This document shows, one piece after another, positions 9,380-18,082 of a stretch of DNA of 64,000 bases. The stretch is from Campylobacter concisus (lineage in GTDB: Bacteria > Campylobacterota > Campylobacteria > Campylobacterales > Campylobacteraceae), in the NCBI RefSeq assembly GCF_003048905.1, contig NZ_PIRO01000001.1:620001-684000 (forward strand). The letters are read 5' to 3'. The notes under the pieces are model-generated. The model had not been told where the DNA came from. It ran no database searches and saw only the letters and a list, made by a program, of their open reading frames with translations. Made by a program: the position numbers and the translations under genes. Every line of letters begins with the position of its first letter. Within the stretch, counting starts at the first letter, position 1.

Positions 9380-10120
9380 TTATTTTAGATCACTTTTATT
9401 TATGATAAATGGCACTGATCTAACGCCAGCTGAGAAATATTTTTTACGTAAAGTATCGATCTTGTCGCTCTCTTCTTTGCTAACATTTTTTTCATCTACG
9501 TTATAATCTTCAGAGAAATACTTTCTTAAAATTTTAACCTTATCGCTATCACTTTTTGCATTTTTTATATCTTTATAGATCAAAGCACTTTTTTGTAAAG
9601 ACGATAGTTCATGCACTGGAGTTAGGATGATTTCAACGTTATTGTCTTTTAGCGTAGTTTCGATCTTTGCTAGCTCGGCTCTACAATATGGGCATTCAGG
9701 ATCTGAAAACATGATAAGAGTTGGCTTTTTGCTATCATTGCCAAGAGTTATAACATTTGCCTTGTCTTCATTTTTATAAATTTTAGCTAGTGATTTTACT
9801 AAATCAAGTGCTGCTTTTTCTGCGATTACCTTTTTTTCTTCAGCTAAATAAGACTTCTGCTCCTTTAAATTTACAACATCAGGAAACATAAGATCGCCCT
9901 TAACAAAAGTCACATCTTCTTGAGACATATCTCCTTTGCTAAATTTTAAGCTTACTTTTTCTATATCATCTAAAATTTTAGTGCGTTCTACGACTTTTAC
10001 ATTAACACCATCGATATTTTGATTTTTAAAAACTTCTGAGTAAAAATCTTCTATTTGCTTATTACTAGCTGCCATTAGGCTAGTTGCCGCTATTATTGAG
10101 GCTAAAACCACTTTTTTCAT
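9380..10120 (-). CDS. Periplasmic DsbC/DsbG-like thiol:disulfide interchange protein
   Basis: 246 aa with signal peptide (MKKVVLASIIAATSLMAAS). Residues about 20-110 are an N-terminal region with the low-similarity layout of a dimerisation domain. The thioredoxin-fold domain has PTLIMFSDPECPYCRAEL with active site CPYC, and cis-proline motif RSVPFII near the C-terminus. This suggests a disulfide isomerase or reductase of exported proteins. It is in tandem behind selB with about 50 nt between and has its own terminator downstream. A link to formate dehydrogenase assembly is only positional. Confidence 0.85.
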   Translation of the reverse strand: MKKVVLASIIAATSLMAASNKQIEDFYSEVFKNQNIDGVNVKVVERTKILDDIEKVSLKFSKGDMSQEDVTFVKGDLMFPDVVNLKEQKSYLAEEKKVIAEKAALDLVKSLAKIYKNEDKANVITLGNDSKKPTLIMFSDPECPYCRAELAKIETTLKDNNVEIILTPVHELSSLQKSALIYKDIKNAKSDSDKVKILRKYFSEDYNVDEKNVSKEESDKIDTLRKKYFSAGVRSVPFIINKSDLK

Positions 10121-10173
10121 TTTTTTCCTTTTTAAAAATTTGGCGGATTATATTTGCTTTTTGTAAATGAATA

Positions 10174-11994
10174 CTAACCACGAAAGACTCTATCATTTCC
10201 TTGCTTCATTATGTCACTCTCAAGATCAAGTTGCTCAAGATAGGCGATTACATATTTTCTACTTAAATTTAGTGCATCCTTGGCATTTGTGACATTTACA
10301 AATCCTTGGTTTTTGATGATCTCTCTTAGCTTATCAAGTGCCATTTTTAGCGAATTTCTAGTGATAAAAAGATTATGCTCCAGCCTTACAACTCTGCCCA
10401 TTGCAGTTAGTTTTTTAAGGGCATTATCGCCACTTAGCCTATCTATTTCCAGCTCATCATATATATTATAAGGTGCCGTTGGAGCTAGCTTTCCGCTTTC
10501 TAAAATTTCATAAATTTTCTCTTCAAGCCTTACTTTTAGTTTGCTTATATCAACGCCCTTTTTTGTATAGACGCCATCATTTTTAGAGATTAAGCTTATA
10601 CTTTCAAGCTCATCAAGTGCTTTTTGAGCCAAATTTTGACTAGCCCAAGCAAGTTTTAAGCTTATACTTTGAGCTGAGAAAACAGCAAATTCATTTTTTT
10701 CTATCATAAATTTAACCACAGACTTTATCCGCTCAACCGCACTTAGATCGTAGATATTTAAAGCCTTTTCATCGACAAAGACGTTTGAGACTTTTTTAGC
10801 CACATTTACGGCCTCTTCGTGACTTAGTCCAAATCTTTGATAAGAAGAGATTATTCCAAAGCCATTTTTGTGGGCTTCTTTAAGTATAGAAAATGCTCCA
10901 ACAAAATCATGCTTTAAAAGTGCAGCCAAAAAGAGAATTTTGCCAGCTTTTTTTAGTGGCTCAAGCACAGGATTTAGCACTCTGCCACCGCCTATCACGC
11001 GTGCATCTGAGATAAGTACAAATGCCTCGTCAAATTTCAAAAACATATCGCTTTGAAATTTAAAGGTAACAAAGTAGCTATCATCTTTTTGGCTTAGTAT
11101 CAGTACCTTTGCAGGCACATTTTTAGCTCCTACGCAAAAGGTTACGCTTTGCGAGTGAATCAAATTTTTAGCAGTTACGACCGCATCAACCTCTCTAAAT
11201 CCCCTAAAATAGCCTTTTTTACTAAGTAGCTGCCCCTTTTTTAGCTCATTAAGCTCGATGCCAGTTAGATTAAGCGCCACGCGGCTGCTAACCCCTGCAC
11301 TATCAATGAATTTATCGTGGCTTTGCACGCTTCTTACTAGCGCCTCTTTGCCAGCGTCGTAGTTAAAAAGCTTCTCGTTTTTACTAACGCTTCCCTCTAT
11401 AACGGTGCCAGTCACAACATTTCCGATACCTTTTAGGCTAAAAACCCTATCAATGTAGTATCTAAAAACGCCCTCCTCATCGCGCTTTTTAGCTCTTAGC
11501 GTAAAGAGGTAGTTTCTAAGCTCGTCAATGCTTGCCTTATCCTTTATACTAACAGCAAAAATTTCTAAAATTTGCAGGTTTTTAAATTTAGAAATTTCAT
11601 CTCTTATCTCTTTTTTTCTTAAATTTATAGTCGCTTCATCTACGAGGTCACACTTTGTAAGTGCCACAATCAAAGACTTCACACCAAGAAGATTTAAAAT
11701 TTCAAGGTGCTCCAAGCTTTGAGGCATAAGGCCGTCATTTGCCGCCACCACAAATAAGCACGCATCAAAGCCATACGCACCACTTATCATCGTCTTTATG
11801 AGATTTTCATGCCCAGGCACGTCGATAAATGCGATATTTTCATCATTTTTACTTAAATTTGAAAAGCTTAGATCAATCGTTATGCCACGCTTTTTCTCCT
11901 CTTCAAGATTATCCCCCTCAAAGCCGTTTAGCTCCTTTATAAGTGCGGTTTTTCCGTGGTCGATATGCCCTGCTGTTCCTATTATTAAACTCAT
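10174..11994 (-). CDS. selB: Selenocysteine-specific elongation factor SelB
   Basis: 606 aa. EF-Tu-like GTPase at the N-terminus: P-loop GTAGHIDHGKTALI, switch region EEEKKRGITIDLSF (the SelB form), DVPGHE, and TKCD. The C-terminal half contains the winged-helix repeats that bind the SECIS hairpin (ending ALNLSRKYVIAYLEQLD ... RVFRG). The start ATG overlaps the selA stop by 4 nt. Delivers Sec-tRNA to in-frame UGA codons; in this window the clients are fdhA and selD. Confidence 0.96.
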   Translation of the reverse strand: MSLIIGTAGHIDHGKTALIKELNGFEGDNLEEEKKRGITIDLSFSNLSKNDENIAFIDVPGHENLIKTMISGAYGFDACLFVVAANDGLMPQSLEHLEILNLLGVKSLIVALTKCDLVDEATINLRKKEIRDEISKFKNLQILEIFAVSIKDKASIDELRNYLFTLRAKKRDEEGVFRYYIDRVFSLKGIGNVVTGTVIEGSVSKNEKLFNYDAGKEALVRSVQSHDKFIDSAGVSSRVALNLTGIELNELKKGQLLSKKGYFRGFREVDAVVTAKNLIHSQSVTFCVGAKNVPAKVLILSQKDDSYFVTFKFQSDMFLKFDEAFVLISDARVIGGGRVLNPVLEPLKKAGKILFLAALLKHDFVGAFSILKEAHKNGFGIISSYQRFGLSHEEAVNVAKKVSNVFVDEKALNIYDLSAVERIKSVVKFMIEKNEFAVFSAQSISLKLAWASQNLAQKALDELESISLISKNDGVYTKKGVDISKLKVRLEEKIYEILESGKLAPTAPYNIYDELEIDRLSGDNALKKLTAMGRVVRLEHNLFITRNSLKMALDKLREIIKNQGFVNVTNAKDALNLSRKYVIAYLEQLDLESDIMKQGNDRVFRG

Positions 11995-13316
11995 TTTTCT
12001 TCCGTTTCATTTATTATTTTTATTAGTTCATTTACATCTTCATCTAAAAGCGTTCTCAAATCAAGCAAAAATTTATCATTTTCTATGCGGCCAATCACCT
12101 TTTTTTGCCTAAATTTCTGCTCATTTAAAACTGCATCTCCACTAACTGCCAAAGCCATACTTGGAATTTTTTTATTTGGCATCGCACCGCCTCCTACAAA
12201 GGTTTGTGTACGAACTATCTCAAGCGGGGTTTTTAAATTTTTATTTATAAAATTTGCTAAGCTTTCAAGCTCTTTTACGCTTTTGTGAAGCAGTTTTTGC
12301 GTTGTGATTAGCTCAAATTCTTTATTTAAATAAGCTTTCATGCTCTCAGCCAAAAGTGAGATGATCACTTTATCTACGCGAAGCATTCTTAAAAGCTGAT
12401 TTTTTCTAAGCTTTGCGATGAGCTCTCTTTTGCCAACAATGATGCCGCACTGCACCGCGCCAAGCAGCTTGTCGCCGCTAAAACTAACTAGCGAAACATC
12501 TTTTAAATTTTTTAGATCTGGCTCATTTTTGTCAAGATTAAACGGTAAATTTCCGTAAAATCCACTGCCAAGATCAAAATAATCTATCAAATTTTGCTCG
12601 CATGCCAATTTGCTTAGTTCATTTGCTGTAACCTCTTCGCTAAAGCCCACGATGTCAAAATTTGAGCGATGAACCTTTACAAGCATCGCCGTATTTTCAC
12701 TAATCGCCTCTTCGTAGTCTTTTAGCTTAGTTTTGTTTGTCGTGCCAACCTCTTTTAAAAAGCAGCCCGCATTTGCCATAACTTCTGGCACTCTAAAACT
12801 ACCACCGATCTCGACTAGTTCGCCTCTGCTAACGACGACTTCTCTGCCTTTTGCAAAGGTATTTAGCACCAAAAATACAGCACTTGCGTTATTATTTACA
12901 ACGATAGCGTCTTCAAAACCAAATGCTCTTGCGATCATCTCACCGATATAGTCATATCTGTTGCCACGGTTGCCTGTTTTTAGGTTGTATTCAAGGTTTG
13001 AATACCCTGTGATTACCGGAGTTGCACGACTTAAAATTTCTTTATCGATGACACTTCTAGCAAGGTTTGTGTGAATGGTCACACCGGTTAAATTTAGCAC
13101 TCTTTGAAGGCTTGATTCATTAAATTTATGATATTCGTTTAGGATTAAATCTATTATTTCTTGCAACGCAAAATTTGCATTTTCATTTAAAATTTTAGCT
13201 CTAACTTCATTTAAAATTTGCCTTGCAAGCAATGTGACTAAATTTATATCAAATCCTGAAAATGCTTCGTTTTTTATAATCTTATCAACTTGTGGGATAT
13301 CTCTTAAATCGCTCAA
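11991..13316 (-). CDS. selA: L-seryl-tRNA(Sec) selenium transferase SelA
   Basis: 441 aa PLP enzyme that converts Ser-tRNA(Sec) to Sec-tRNA(Sec) using selenophosphate from SelD. Motifs: TGVTIHTNLARS, GNRYDYIGEMIARAFGFEDAIVVNNNASAV, and the PLP-lysine motif SFSGDKLLGAVQCGI. The start is a TTG at 13316 with AGGAGC as RBS. Co-directional with selB (4-nt overlap). Divergent from the polyferredoxin gene at 13471. Confidence 0.96.
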   Translation of the reverse strand: MSDLRDIPQVDKIIKNEAFSGFDINLVTLLARQILNEVRAKILNENANFALQEIIDLILNEYHKFNESSLQRVLNLTGVTIHTNLARSVIDKEILSRATPVITGYSNLEYNLKTGNRGNRYDYIGEMIARAFGFEDAIVVNNNASAVFLVLNTFAKGREVVVSRGELVEIGGSFRVPEVMANAGCFLKEVGTTNKTKLKDYEEAISENTAMLVKVHRSNFDIVGFSEEVTANELSKLACEQNLIDYFDLGSGFYGNLPFNLDKNEPDLKNLKDVSLVSFSGDKLLGAVQCGIIVGKRELIAKLRKNQLLRMLRVDKVIISLLAESMKAYLNKEFELITTQKLLHKSVKELESLANFINKNLKTPLEIVRTQTFVGGGAMPNKKIPSMALAVSGDAVLNEQKFRQKKVIGRIENDKFLLDLRTLLDEDVNELIKIINETEEK

Positions 13317-13470
13317 TTTGTGCTCCTAGTAAGTTAGTTTTACCAAGCCGTGATTTTAACATAAAAAATATTATAAATTAAACCTTAGAGCAAAAAGGAA
13401 CATATAAAATTCAGAGTCTATTAATCCCATTAATATTAAAATAAGCCTGTTTTTGATAATAGGAGAAATT

Positions 13471-15144
13471 ATGAAAGAATTTGGCTTTTATAACGATTTT
13501 GACGATACTTTGATGTTAAATGAACAGATAGAAATAAATAACGAAAAGGAAGAATATTTAGTTTCTAACTCACCAAAGCTTAAAGCAAACATTACCGCAC
13601 CTGAGATAAATTTTTATCTAAAAAATACAACCGCAAGCGTCTTAGAAAAAGCTAAAAATACACTTTTACTTTATGAAGCAAGAGCAACTGCATTTGACAT
13701 GGCAAAGGATGTTGATTACGAAAAAGAAGTCGGCAAAAATGTCGTAATAGTAAGCAACTCAGGCCGTGAGGAACTAGCAAATTTATTAAAAGAAAATGGC
13801 TATAAAGTCATTGAATTAACGCATTTTGAAGTGAAATTTATTTATGGCGCAGCTGGCGAACTTAGTGTTTTGATACTTAGAGCAAATGACGAATTTGAGG
13901 TCGATTGTGACTTTTTCTTGGTTGAAAATGCAAGGGATTATATGCTAAAACAAAGCGGCTGTTACGAAATAGCTGGGCTAGAAGATGAAGCTGTGCTTAA
14001 AATTTTAAATGAAAAAACTCCAAAATTTAAGTACAAAAGCCTAACTCAATACGACTCTTCGATCTGCCAATACCATGAGCGACGAAATGAAATTTGTGGA
14101 CGCTGTGTCGATGTTTGTCCAACTGTAGCCATTTTAAAAGAAGACGAGACAAAGCATCTTGTTTTCTCACAAATCGATTGTGTAAATTGTGGCAACTGCA
14201 TTAGCGTCTGCCCTAGCGGATCTCTTGACTCTACACTTATGCCACAAAATTCTTTTGCTACTATTGCCAAACTTTACAAAGGCAAAATTCCACTAATAAT
14301 CTCTAATGAAACAAATTTAGATGAGCTAAATATAAGCCTACCTGAAAATGTCTTGCCTTTTTTCATATCAGCACCACATATGTTAAATCAAGCGCATCTT
14401 CTTACATTGCTTCAAGAAAGTGGTGCGAGTGTGATTTTATTTAGCAAAACTCTTGGCAAAGGCGAAAAAGACGCCATTAGCATCTTAAATCAAATTTATG
14501 AGCTTAAATTTAAAGAGACGGCGATCTATCACGCTAAAGATAAAAACGAGCTTGAAGAATCGCTCAAAAAAGCAAAATTTATAGCTGACTCACAACACAC
14601 GATAAACGAATATGCCTTGCCAAAAAGAGAAATTTTTGCAAAAAGACTTGAGTTTTTAGTAGGTAGTGAGGATCTTGGCGTGGTAAAAAGCGGCGAGATG
14701 ATAAGATATGGCGATGTCAAGATAAACACTGATAGCTGTACACTTTGTCTAAGTTGCGTTGGCGCTTGTAACGTAAGTGCGCTAGTGGCTGATAAAAAGA
14801 CAAATTCTATTTTATTTAATCCAAGCGTCTGCACAGCTTGCGGATACTGCGAACTAAGCTGTGCTGAAAAAGATACCATAAGCCTTGAAGTTGGAAAAAT
14901 TTCTCTTAAGCCTGAGTTTTTTACATATAATGAACTGGCAAGAGATGAGCTTTTTGCCTGTGTTGAGTGCGGAAAAGAGTTTGCAACTAAAAAAGCAGTC
15001 GAAAAGATCGCAACTATAATGCAACCAAGATTTGGCAACGATAGGGTTAAAATAAAAGCACTTTACTGCTGTGCTGACTGCAAGGCCAAACTAATGGTTC
15101 AAGCCCAAATAAACGCAATGAAAGAGGATTTATTAAATGGATAA
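13471..15144 (+). CDS. Polyferredoxin-like 4Fe-4S protein next to the fdh/sel genes
   Basis: 557 aa from ATG 13471 (AGGAG RBS six nt upstream; the in-frame ATG 18 nt earlier has none). No signal peptide or membrane helix, so cytoplasmic. Ferredoxin-type clusters: CGRCVDVCP and CVNCGNCISVCP around residues 205-245, then CTLCLSCVGACN and CTACGYCELSC around 420-465. A C-terminal pair CVECGKEF ... CCADCKAK resembles a zinc ribbon. It is followed with an 8-nt overlap by a TorD-like chaperone, and both lie divergently from selAB and near fdhAB. Probably an electron carrier or assembly factor for formate dehydrogenase; not assigned further. Confidence 0.8.
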   Translation: MKEFGFYNDFDDTLMLNEQIEINNEKEEYLVSNSPKLKANITAPEINFYLKNTTASVLEKAKNTLLLYEARATAFDMAKDVDYEKEVGKNVVIVSNSGREELANLLKENGYKVIELTHFEVKFIYGAAGELSVLILRANDEFEVDCDFFLVENARDYMLKQSGCYEIAGLEDEAVLKILNEKTPKFKYKSLTQYDSSICQYHERRNEICGRCVDVCPTVAILKEDETKHLVFSQIDCVNCGNCISVCPSGSLDSTLMPQNSFATIAKLYKGKIPLIISNETNLDELNISLPENVLPFFISAPHMLNQAHLLTLLQESGASVILFSKTLGKGEKDAISILNQIYELKFKETAIYHAKDKNELEESLKKAKFIADSQHTINEYALPKREIFAKRLEFLVGSEDLGVVKSGEMIRYGDVKINTDSCTLCLSCVGACNVSALVADKKTNSILFNPSVCTACGYCELSCAEKDTISLEVGKISLKPEFFTYNELARDELFACVECGKEFATKKAVEKIATIMQPRFGNDRVKIKALYCCADCKAKLMVQAQINAMKEDLLNG

Positions 15145-15850
15145 AAACATTATAAAAGCAAGATCATATTTTTACGAATTTTTAGCATATCCTATGTTTT
15201 TTTACACAAATGATGAGAAATTTTCAAGGTGGAAAGAGCAGTTAAAATACTTAAGCGTAAATCCTTTAAGCGAGGATAGCGATGCTGCGTTTAAAAATTT
15301 AGATAAATTTAGCTTTGAAGAATTTTCAAAAGAACAAAATGACGTTCTTTTTGGCTTTACAAATATCCCCTTAAGCGCTTCATTTTATGAAGAGGGCAGA
15401 GATAACGGAGCAGCTAGGCTTAGGGTTATTGAATGTTTAAAACTAAGCCCATATAGACGTGATAGCGAGCTTTGCAAAGACAGCGAGGACTACGTTGGAT
15501 TTATATTTTTAGCGATGGCTACATTTTTAAAAGATGAGTTTAATGATGCAAAAAATATTAGCAACAAGCTATTTTCTGAGACTTTAAATTTATTTGTAGA
15601 TGAGTTTTCTCAGCTACTTTCAGCTCACAAAGAGGCAAATTTCTTTAAATCATACACAGTCATTTTAAAAGACTTCATCGAGCTTGAGCGCTCCATACTA
15701 AACGTAGAAGCACCAGCTAAGCCACAAGGCGATAGCATCGCCATGGCAGCTCTTAAGAAAGAGCCATTTCAAAGCAAGATGCCAACTTTTAAAACAAAAC
15801 TTCACTGGGAGGAATTCTCCCCAGTCATCTCACACGAGTTTAAAGACTAA
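15137..15850 (+). CDS. TorD-family molybdoenzyme chaperone
   Basis: 237 aa, all-helical prediction. The N-terminus IKARSYFYEFLAYPMFF and the central segment SASFYEEGRDNGAARLRVIECL followed by EDYVGFIFLAMATFL are typical of TorD/DmsD-like chaperones (C. jejuni Cj1514c in the fdh locus is the likely equivalent). Such proteins bind the Tat leader of a molybdoenzyme, here most plausibly FdhA, until the cofactor is loaded. Overlaps the polyferredoxin gene by 8 nt, so the pair is translationally coupled. Confidence 0.82.
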   Translation: MDKNIIKARSYFYEFLAYPMFFYTNDEKFSRWKEQLKYLSVNPLSEDSDAAFKNLDKFSFEEFSKEQNDVLFGFTNIPLSASFYEEGRDNGAARLRVIECLKLSPYRRDSELCKDSEDYVGFIFLAMATFLKDEFNDAKNISNKLFSETLNLFVDEFSQLLSAHKEANFFKSYTVILKDFIELERSILNVEAPAKPQGDSIAMAALKKEPFQSKMPTFKTKLHWEEFSPVISHEFKD

Positions 15851-15979
15851 AATGGTTAAATTTGCTCTTACTCGAGCTAGGAGTAAATTTAACATCCGCT
15901 TAAATTTGTTATCTTGATATTTTATGATTATTAGCAATTTGGTATTAAACTTCTTTAAATTTTTTACAAAGGACTTACA

Positions 15980-16579
15980 ATGGTAATGACACACTACATG
16001 GAGCTTTTATCGCTCAATCAACCTTACAATCTAATCCTCTTCATGGTGATACCTGTGGGGCTTACGGAGCTTTTAGTGGCGATGGAGTTTCTCACTATGT
16101 ATCACATGGATAGCGGCAAAAATGCTGGCTTTAAGGCTGTTGGCAAATTTGCTGGCATAGTGCTTGGGGTCTATTTTACAGCTCTTGTGATCTATTTTAT
16201 GGCAAAAATTTATCCAAGTATAAAATGGCGTGGATATGCCGATGTCATCGCTGTCTACTCATATCTCATCAGCGTCATACCACTTCTTGGCATCGCGCTT
16301 TTAGAGCTAAATTTGATCTACAAAAACGCAAGCGAAAAGGCAAAGCTAAAGCTTCACTTTTGCCTACTCATATTTGCCTTGATCGTCGCACACGTCGCTA
16401 TGATATTTGGCATGGTTGATCCTACCATAACAGGCTACAAGGCTAATGATGGCGCGATGGATATGCATATGAATATGCAAATGAACATGCCAACAGATAT
16501 ACCGATGCATGATCACCACAAGATGATGATGCAAAATATGAGTGATGATAACTCAACTAATATGCATATGCACCACTAA
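15980..16579 (+). CDS. Four-helix membrane protein with His/Met-rich tail
   Basis: 199 aa. Four hydrophobic segments at about residues 18-40, 52-72, 82-108 and 121-143. Residues 155-199 form a tail made largely of Met, His, Asp and Asn (MDMHMNMQMN, MHDHHKMMMQ, MHMHH), with seven His, suitable for copper or nickel binding. Start ATG 15980 follows AAGGA. Followed by a strong bidirectional terminator. I do not recognise a characterised family; the tail suggests metal handling. Confidence 0.7.
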   Translation: MVMTHYMELLSLNQPYNLILFMVIPVGLTELLVAMEFLTMYHMDSGKNAGFKAVGKFAGIVLGVYFTALVIYFMAKIYPSIKWRGYADVIAVYSYLISVIPLLGIALLELNLIYKNASEKAKLKLHFCLLIFALIVAHVAMIFGMVDPTITGYKANDGAMDMHMNMQMNMPTDIPMHDHHKMMMQNMSDDNSTNMHMHH

Positions 16580-16580
16580 A

Positions 16581-16618
16581 TTTTATAGCTTCTTGGCAGC
16601 TGCTAAGAAGCTATAAAA
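16581..16618. terminator. Bidirectional terminator
   Basis: Perfect 14-bp stem TTTTATAGCTTCTT / AAGAAGCTATAAAA with a 10-nt loop, lying between the convergent ends of the membrane protein (16579) and mqnA (16621). T-runs exist on both strands. Confidence 0.9.
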
Positions 16619-16620
16619 AT

Positions 16621-17301
16621 TTAATTCTTTTTTGCTACTTTTAATAATCTATTTTCTTTAAAAAATTTTCGGAGTGATTTTTGCTCTTTTGGACCGATCT
16701 TGTAGCTTATAAATTTCAAATACCACTTGATATCTTGCTCGCTTATGTCACGGCTTTTAGCGTACTTGGCTAAGATATAGTTTGGGATTTTTACATTTTT
16801 TTGTAGAAATTTTGCGACTAGTCTTTTGTAAAATGAACCATTTTTTACGTAAGAAAATCTACCAAAAACAAATGGCAAATTTGTCTTTTCGTGCCAAATT
16901 TTACCAAGGTCGTAAAAGCACTCTTTGCCCTCGCTTAAGTATGACTTTAGCGCCCTGTCGCCTATGATCACCTCGCCGTTTAGATTAAGCACCTTGGCTA
17001 GGGCATTTGAGCTAGCTGAGGCAGGATCAAATTTCATAGCTGAGCCTTTACGCACAAGTACACTTTTTACATCTTTTTTGGCGACTATTCCAAAATTTAG
17101 CTTCTTTAAATTTGCCTTTTTGCTAGCTATACTTGAGATCACCGCAGCGTCGATCTTTCTAGCGTTTAGGGCTCTATTTAACTTGCTTGGCACGCCCTTT
17201 TTAAACTCGATCGCCTTTTTTATCTGAGAGCTTAGTGGGGCTGATTTTAAAAAAACGTGAAATGGGAGTAAATTTAGATAATCAATCTTTCCAAATATCA
17301 T
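16621..17301 (-). CDS. mqnA: Chorismate dehydratase of the futalosine menaquinone pathway
   Basis: 226 aa. GKIDYLNLLPFHVFL at the N-terminus and the later VPSKLNRALNARKIDAAVISS and NGEVIIGDRAL are characteristic of MqnA/MqnD-type substrate-binding-fold enzymes; gene order next to upp matches C. jejuni Cj1285c. Makes 3-enolpyruvylbenzoate from chorismate, the first futalosine pathway step. The start overlaps the barstar stop by 4 nt, and it is the last gene of the run starting at gltX. Menaquinone is the electron acceptor for the formate dehydrogenase encoded nearby. Confidence 0.85.
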   Translation of the reverse strand: MIFGKIDYLNLLPFHVFLKSAPLSSQIKKAIEFKKGVPSKLNRALNARKIDAAVISSIASKKANLKKLNFGIVAKKDVKSVLVRKGSAMKFDPASASSNALAKVLNLNGEVIIGDRALKSYLSEGKECFYDLGKIWHEKTNLPFVFGRFSYVKNGSFYKRLVAKFLQKNVKIPNYILAKYAKSRDISEQDIKWYLKFISYKIGPKEQKSLRKFFKENRLLKVAKKN

Positions 17302-17570
17302 TTTTCATCTTTTACAAGCTCAAATTTAACCATCTCATTTTCGTTGCAAACATCGCGAAATAGCAGGGCTAGGCTCTCTTTTGCACTATCATCCAAAAAT
17401 TTTTCATTTTTTAGCTTTATAAGCGTTGGCTCATTTATCTCGCAAAGAGAGTCAAAGAGCGCGTCTAAATTTTTGCCGTAGTACTCTGGCAGGTCAAATT
17501 TCTTAGCAAAATACTCATGCATCTTCTCTTTTTCAGCCATCTTTTTGGCATCTAAGATCACGCTTTTCAT
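17298..17570 (-). CDS. Barstar-family ribonuclease inhibitor
   Basis: 90 aa cytoplasmic protein. The motif LPEYYGKNLDALFDSL at residues 27-42 is nearly identical to the barnase-binding helix of Bacillus barstar; the two Asp that contact barnase are kept (D36, D40) while the Trp between them is Phe39. It starts inside the barnase gene's stop (4-nt overlap) and its own stop overlaps mqnA. Immunity protein for the RNase encoded just upstream. Confidence 0.93.
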   Translation of the reverse strand: MKSVILDAKKMAEKEKMHEYFAKKFDLPEYYGKNLDALFDSLCEINEPTLIKLKNEKFLDDSAKESLALLFRDVCNENEMVKFELVKDEK

Positions 17571-18073
17571 TGCATCCTCTTCTCATAAAGCAGGTAAAAA
17601 TGCTCGTAGTGATCAGGCGTGTAGTAGATAAGCCCGTCGTTTGAGTATAAAATTCTCTCAGCGCCGCGCCTACCACCATTATAATTTACATCGCACTCAA
17701 ACCACTTTCTGCCATCAGCCTCAGGTAGCCTCTTTTCTCTGTTTGAAAATCTATCCCCACCAATACTTTTGCCACCGCTTATCTGCCATAAATTTCCGCT
17801 TTTTGCGTCCCAGCCAAGATCGAGTGCCTCTTTTTTGGTTATGAAATTTTTTGGTAGCTTGTTAAATTTATAGATATAAAGAGCGACCTCATCTTTTGAG
17901 GTGTATGAGCCGTTTTCTACAAGATTTTGGCTCTTTTGCCCCTCTTTGTTTAGCTGCTCAAGTAAAATTTGAGCGTTTTTGTTTGCCTCGTCGCCATCTT
18001 TTGAAAAAAAGAAAGTACCGATGATGATAGCAATGACAAAGGCAACTAAAGCTGGCAAAAGTCTTTTATTCAA
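17567..18073 (-). CDS. Barnase-family ribonuclease with N-terminal membrane anchor/signal
   Basis: 168 aa. Residues 5-23 are a hydrophobic export segment without an obvious AxA cleavage site, so the enzyme may be anchored facing the periplasm. Residues 57-165 align over their length with barnase: KLPKNFITKKEALDLGWDA, GKSIGGDRFSNRE, GRKWFECDVNY, ERILYSNDGLIYYTPDHYEHF. Catalytic residues are present: E126 (barnase E73), R140 (R87) and H155 (H102). Starts 10 nt after upp and overlaps its barstar inhibitor. Expected to cleave RNA. The target could be scavenged RNA or competitor cells. Confidence 0.93.
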   Translation of the reverse strand: MNKRLLPALVAFVIAIIIGTFFFSKDGDEANKNAQILLEQLNKEGQKSQNLVENGSYTSKDEVALYIYKFNKLPKNFITKKEALDLGWDAKSGNLWQISGGKSIGGDRFSNREKRLPEADGRKWFECDVNYNGGRRGAERILYSNDGLIYYTPDHYEHFYLLYEKRMQ

Positions 18074-18082
18074 ATTTAGCCC

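Noticed and set aside
14529..15038. 169-codon frame on the minus strand inside the polyferredoxin gene
   Set aside because: Antisense shadow: low complexity Ser/Leu-rich translation, no RBS, and the plus-strand gene is well supported.
15858..15892. Hairpin after the TorD-like gene (TTACTC / GAGTAA)
   Set aside because: Only a 6-bp stem with AT-rich extensions and a bulge; too weak to call a terminator.
16445..16575. ATG-rich near-repeats that look like a tandem repeat
   Set aside because: They encode the His/Met tail of the membrane protein; not exact repeats.
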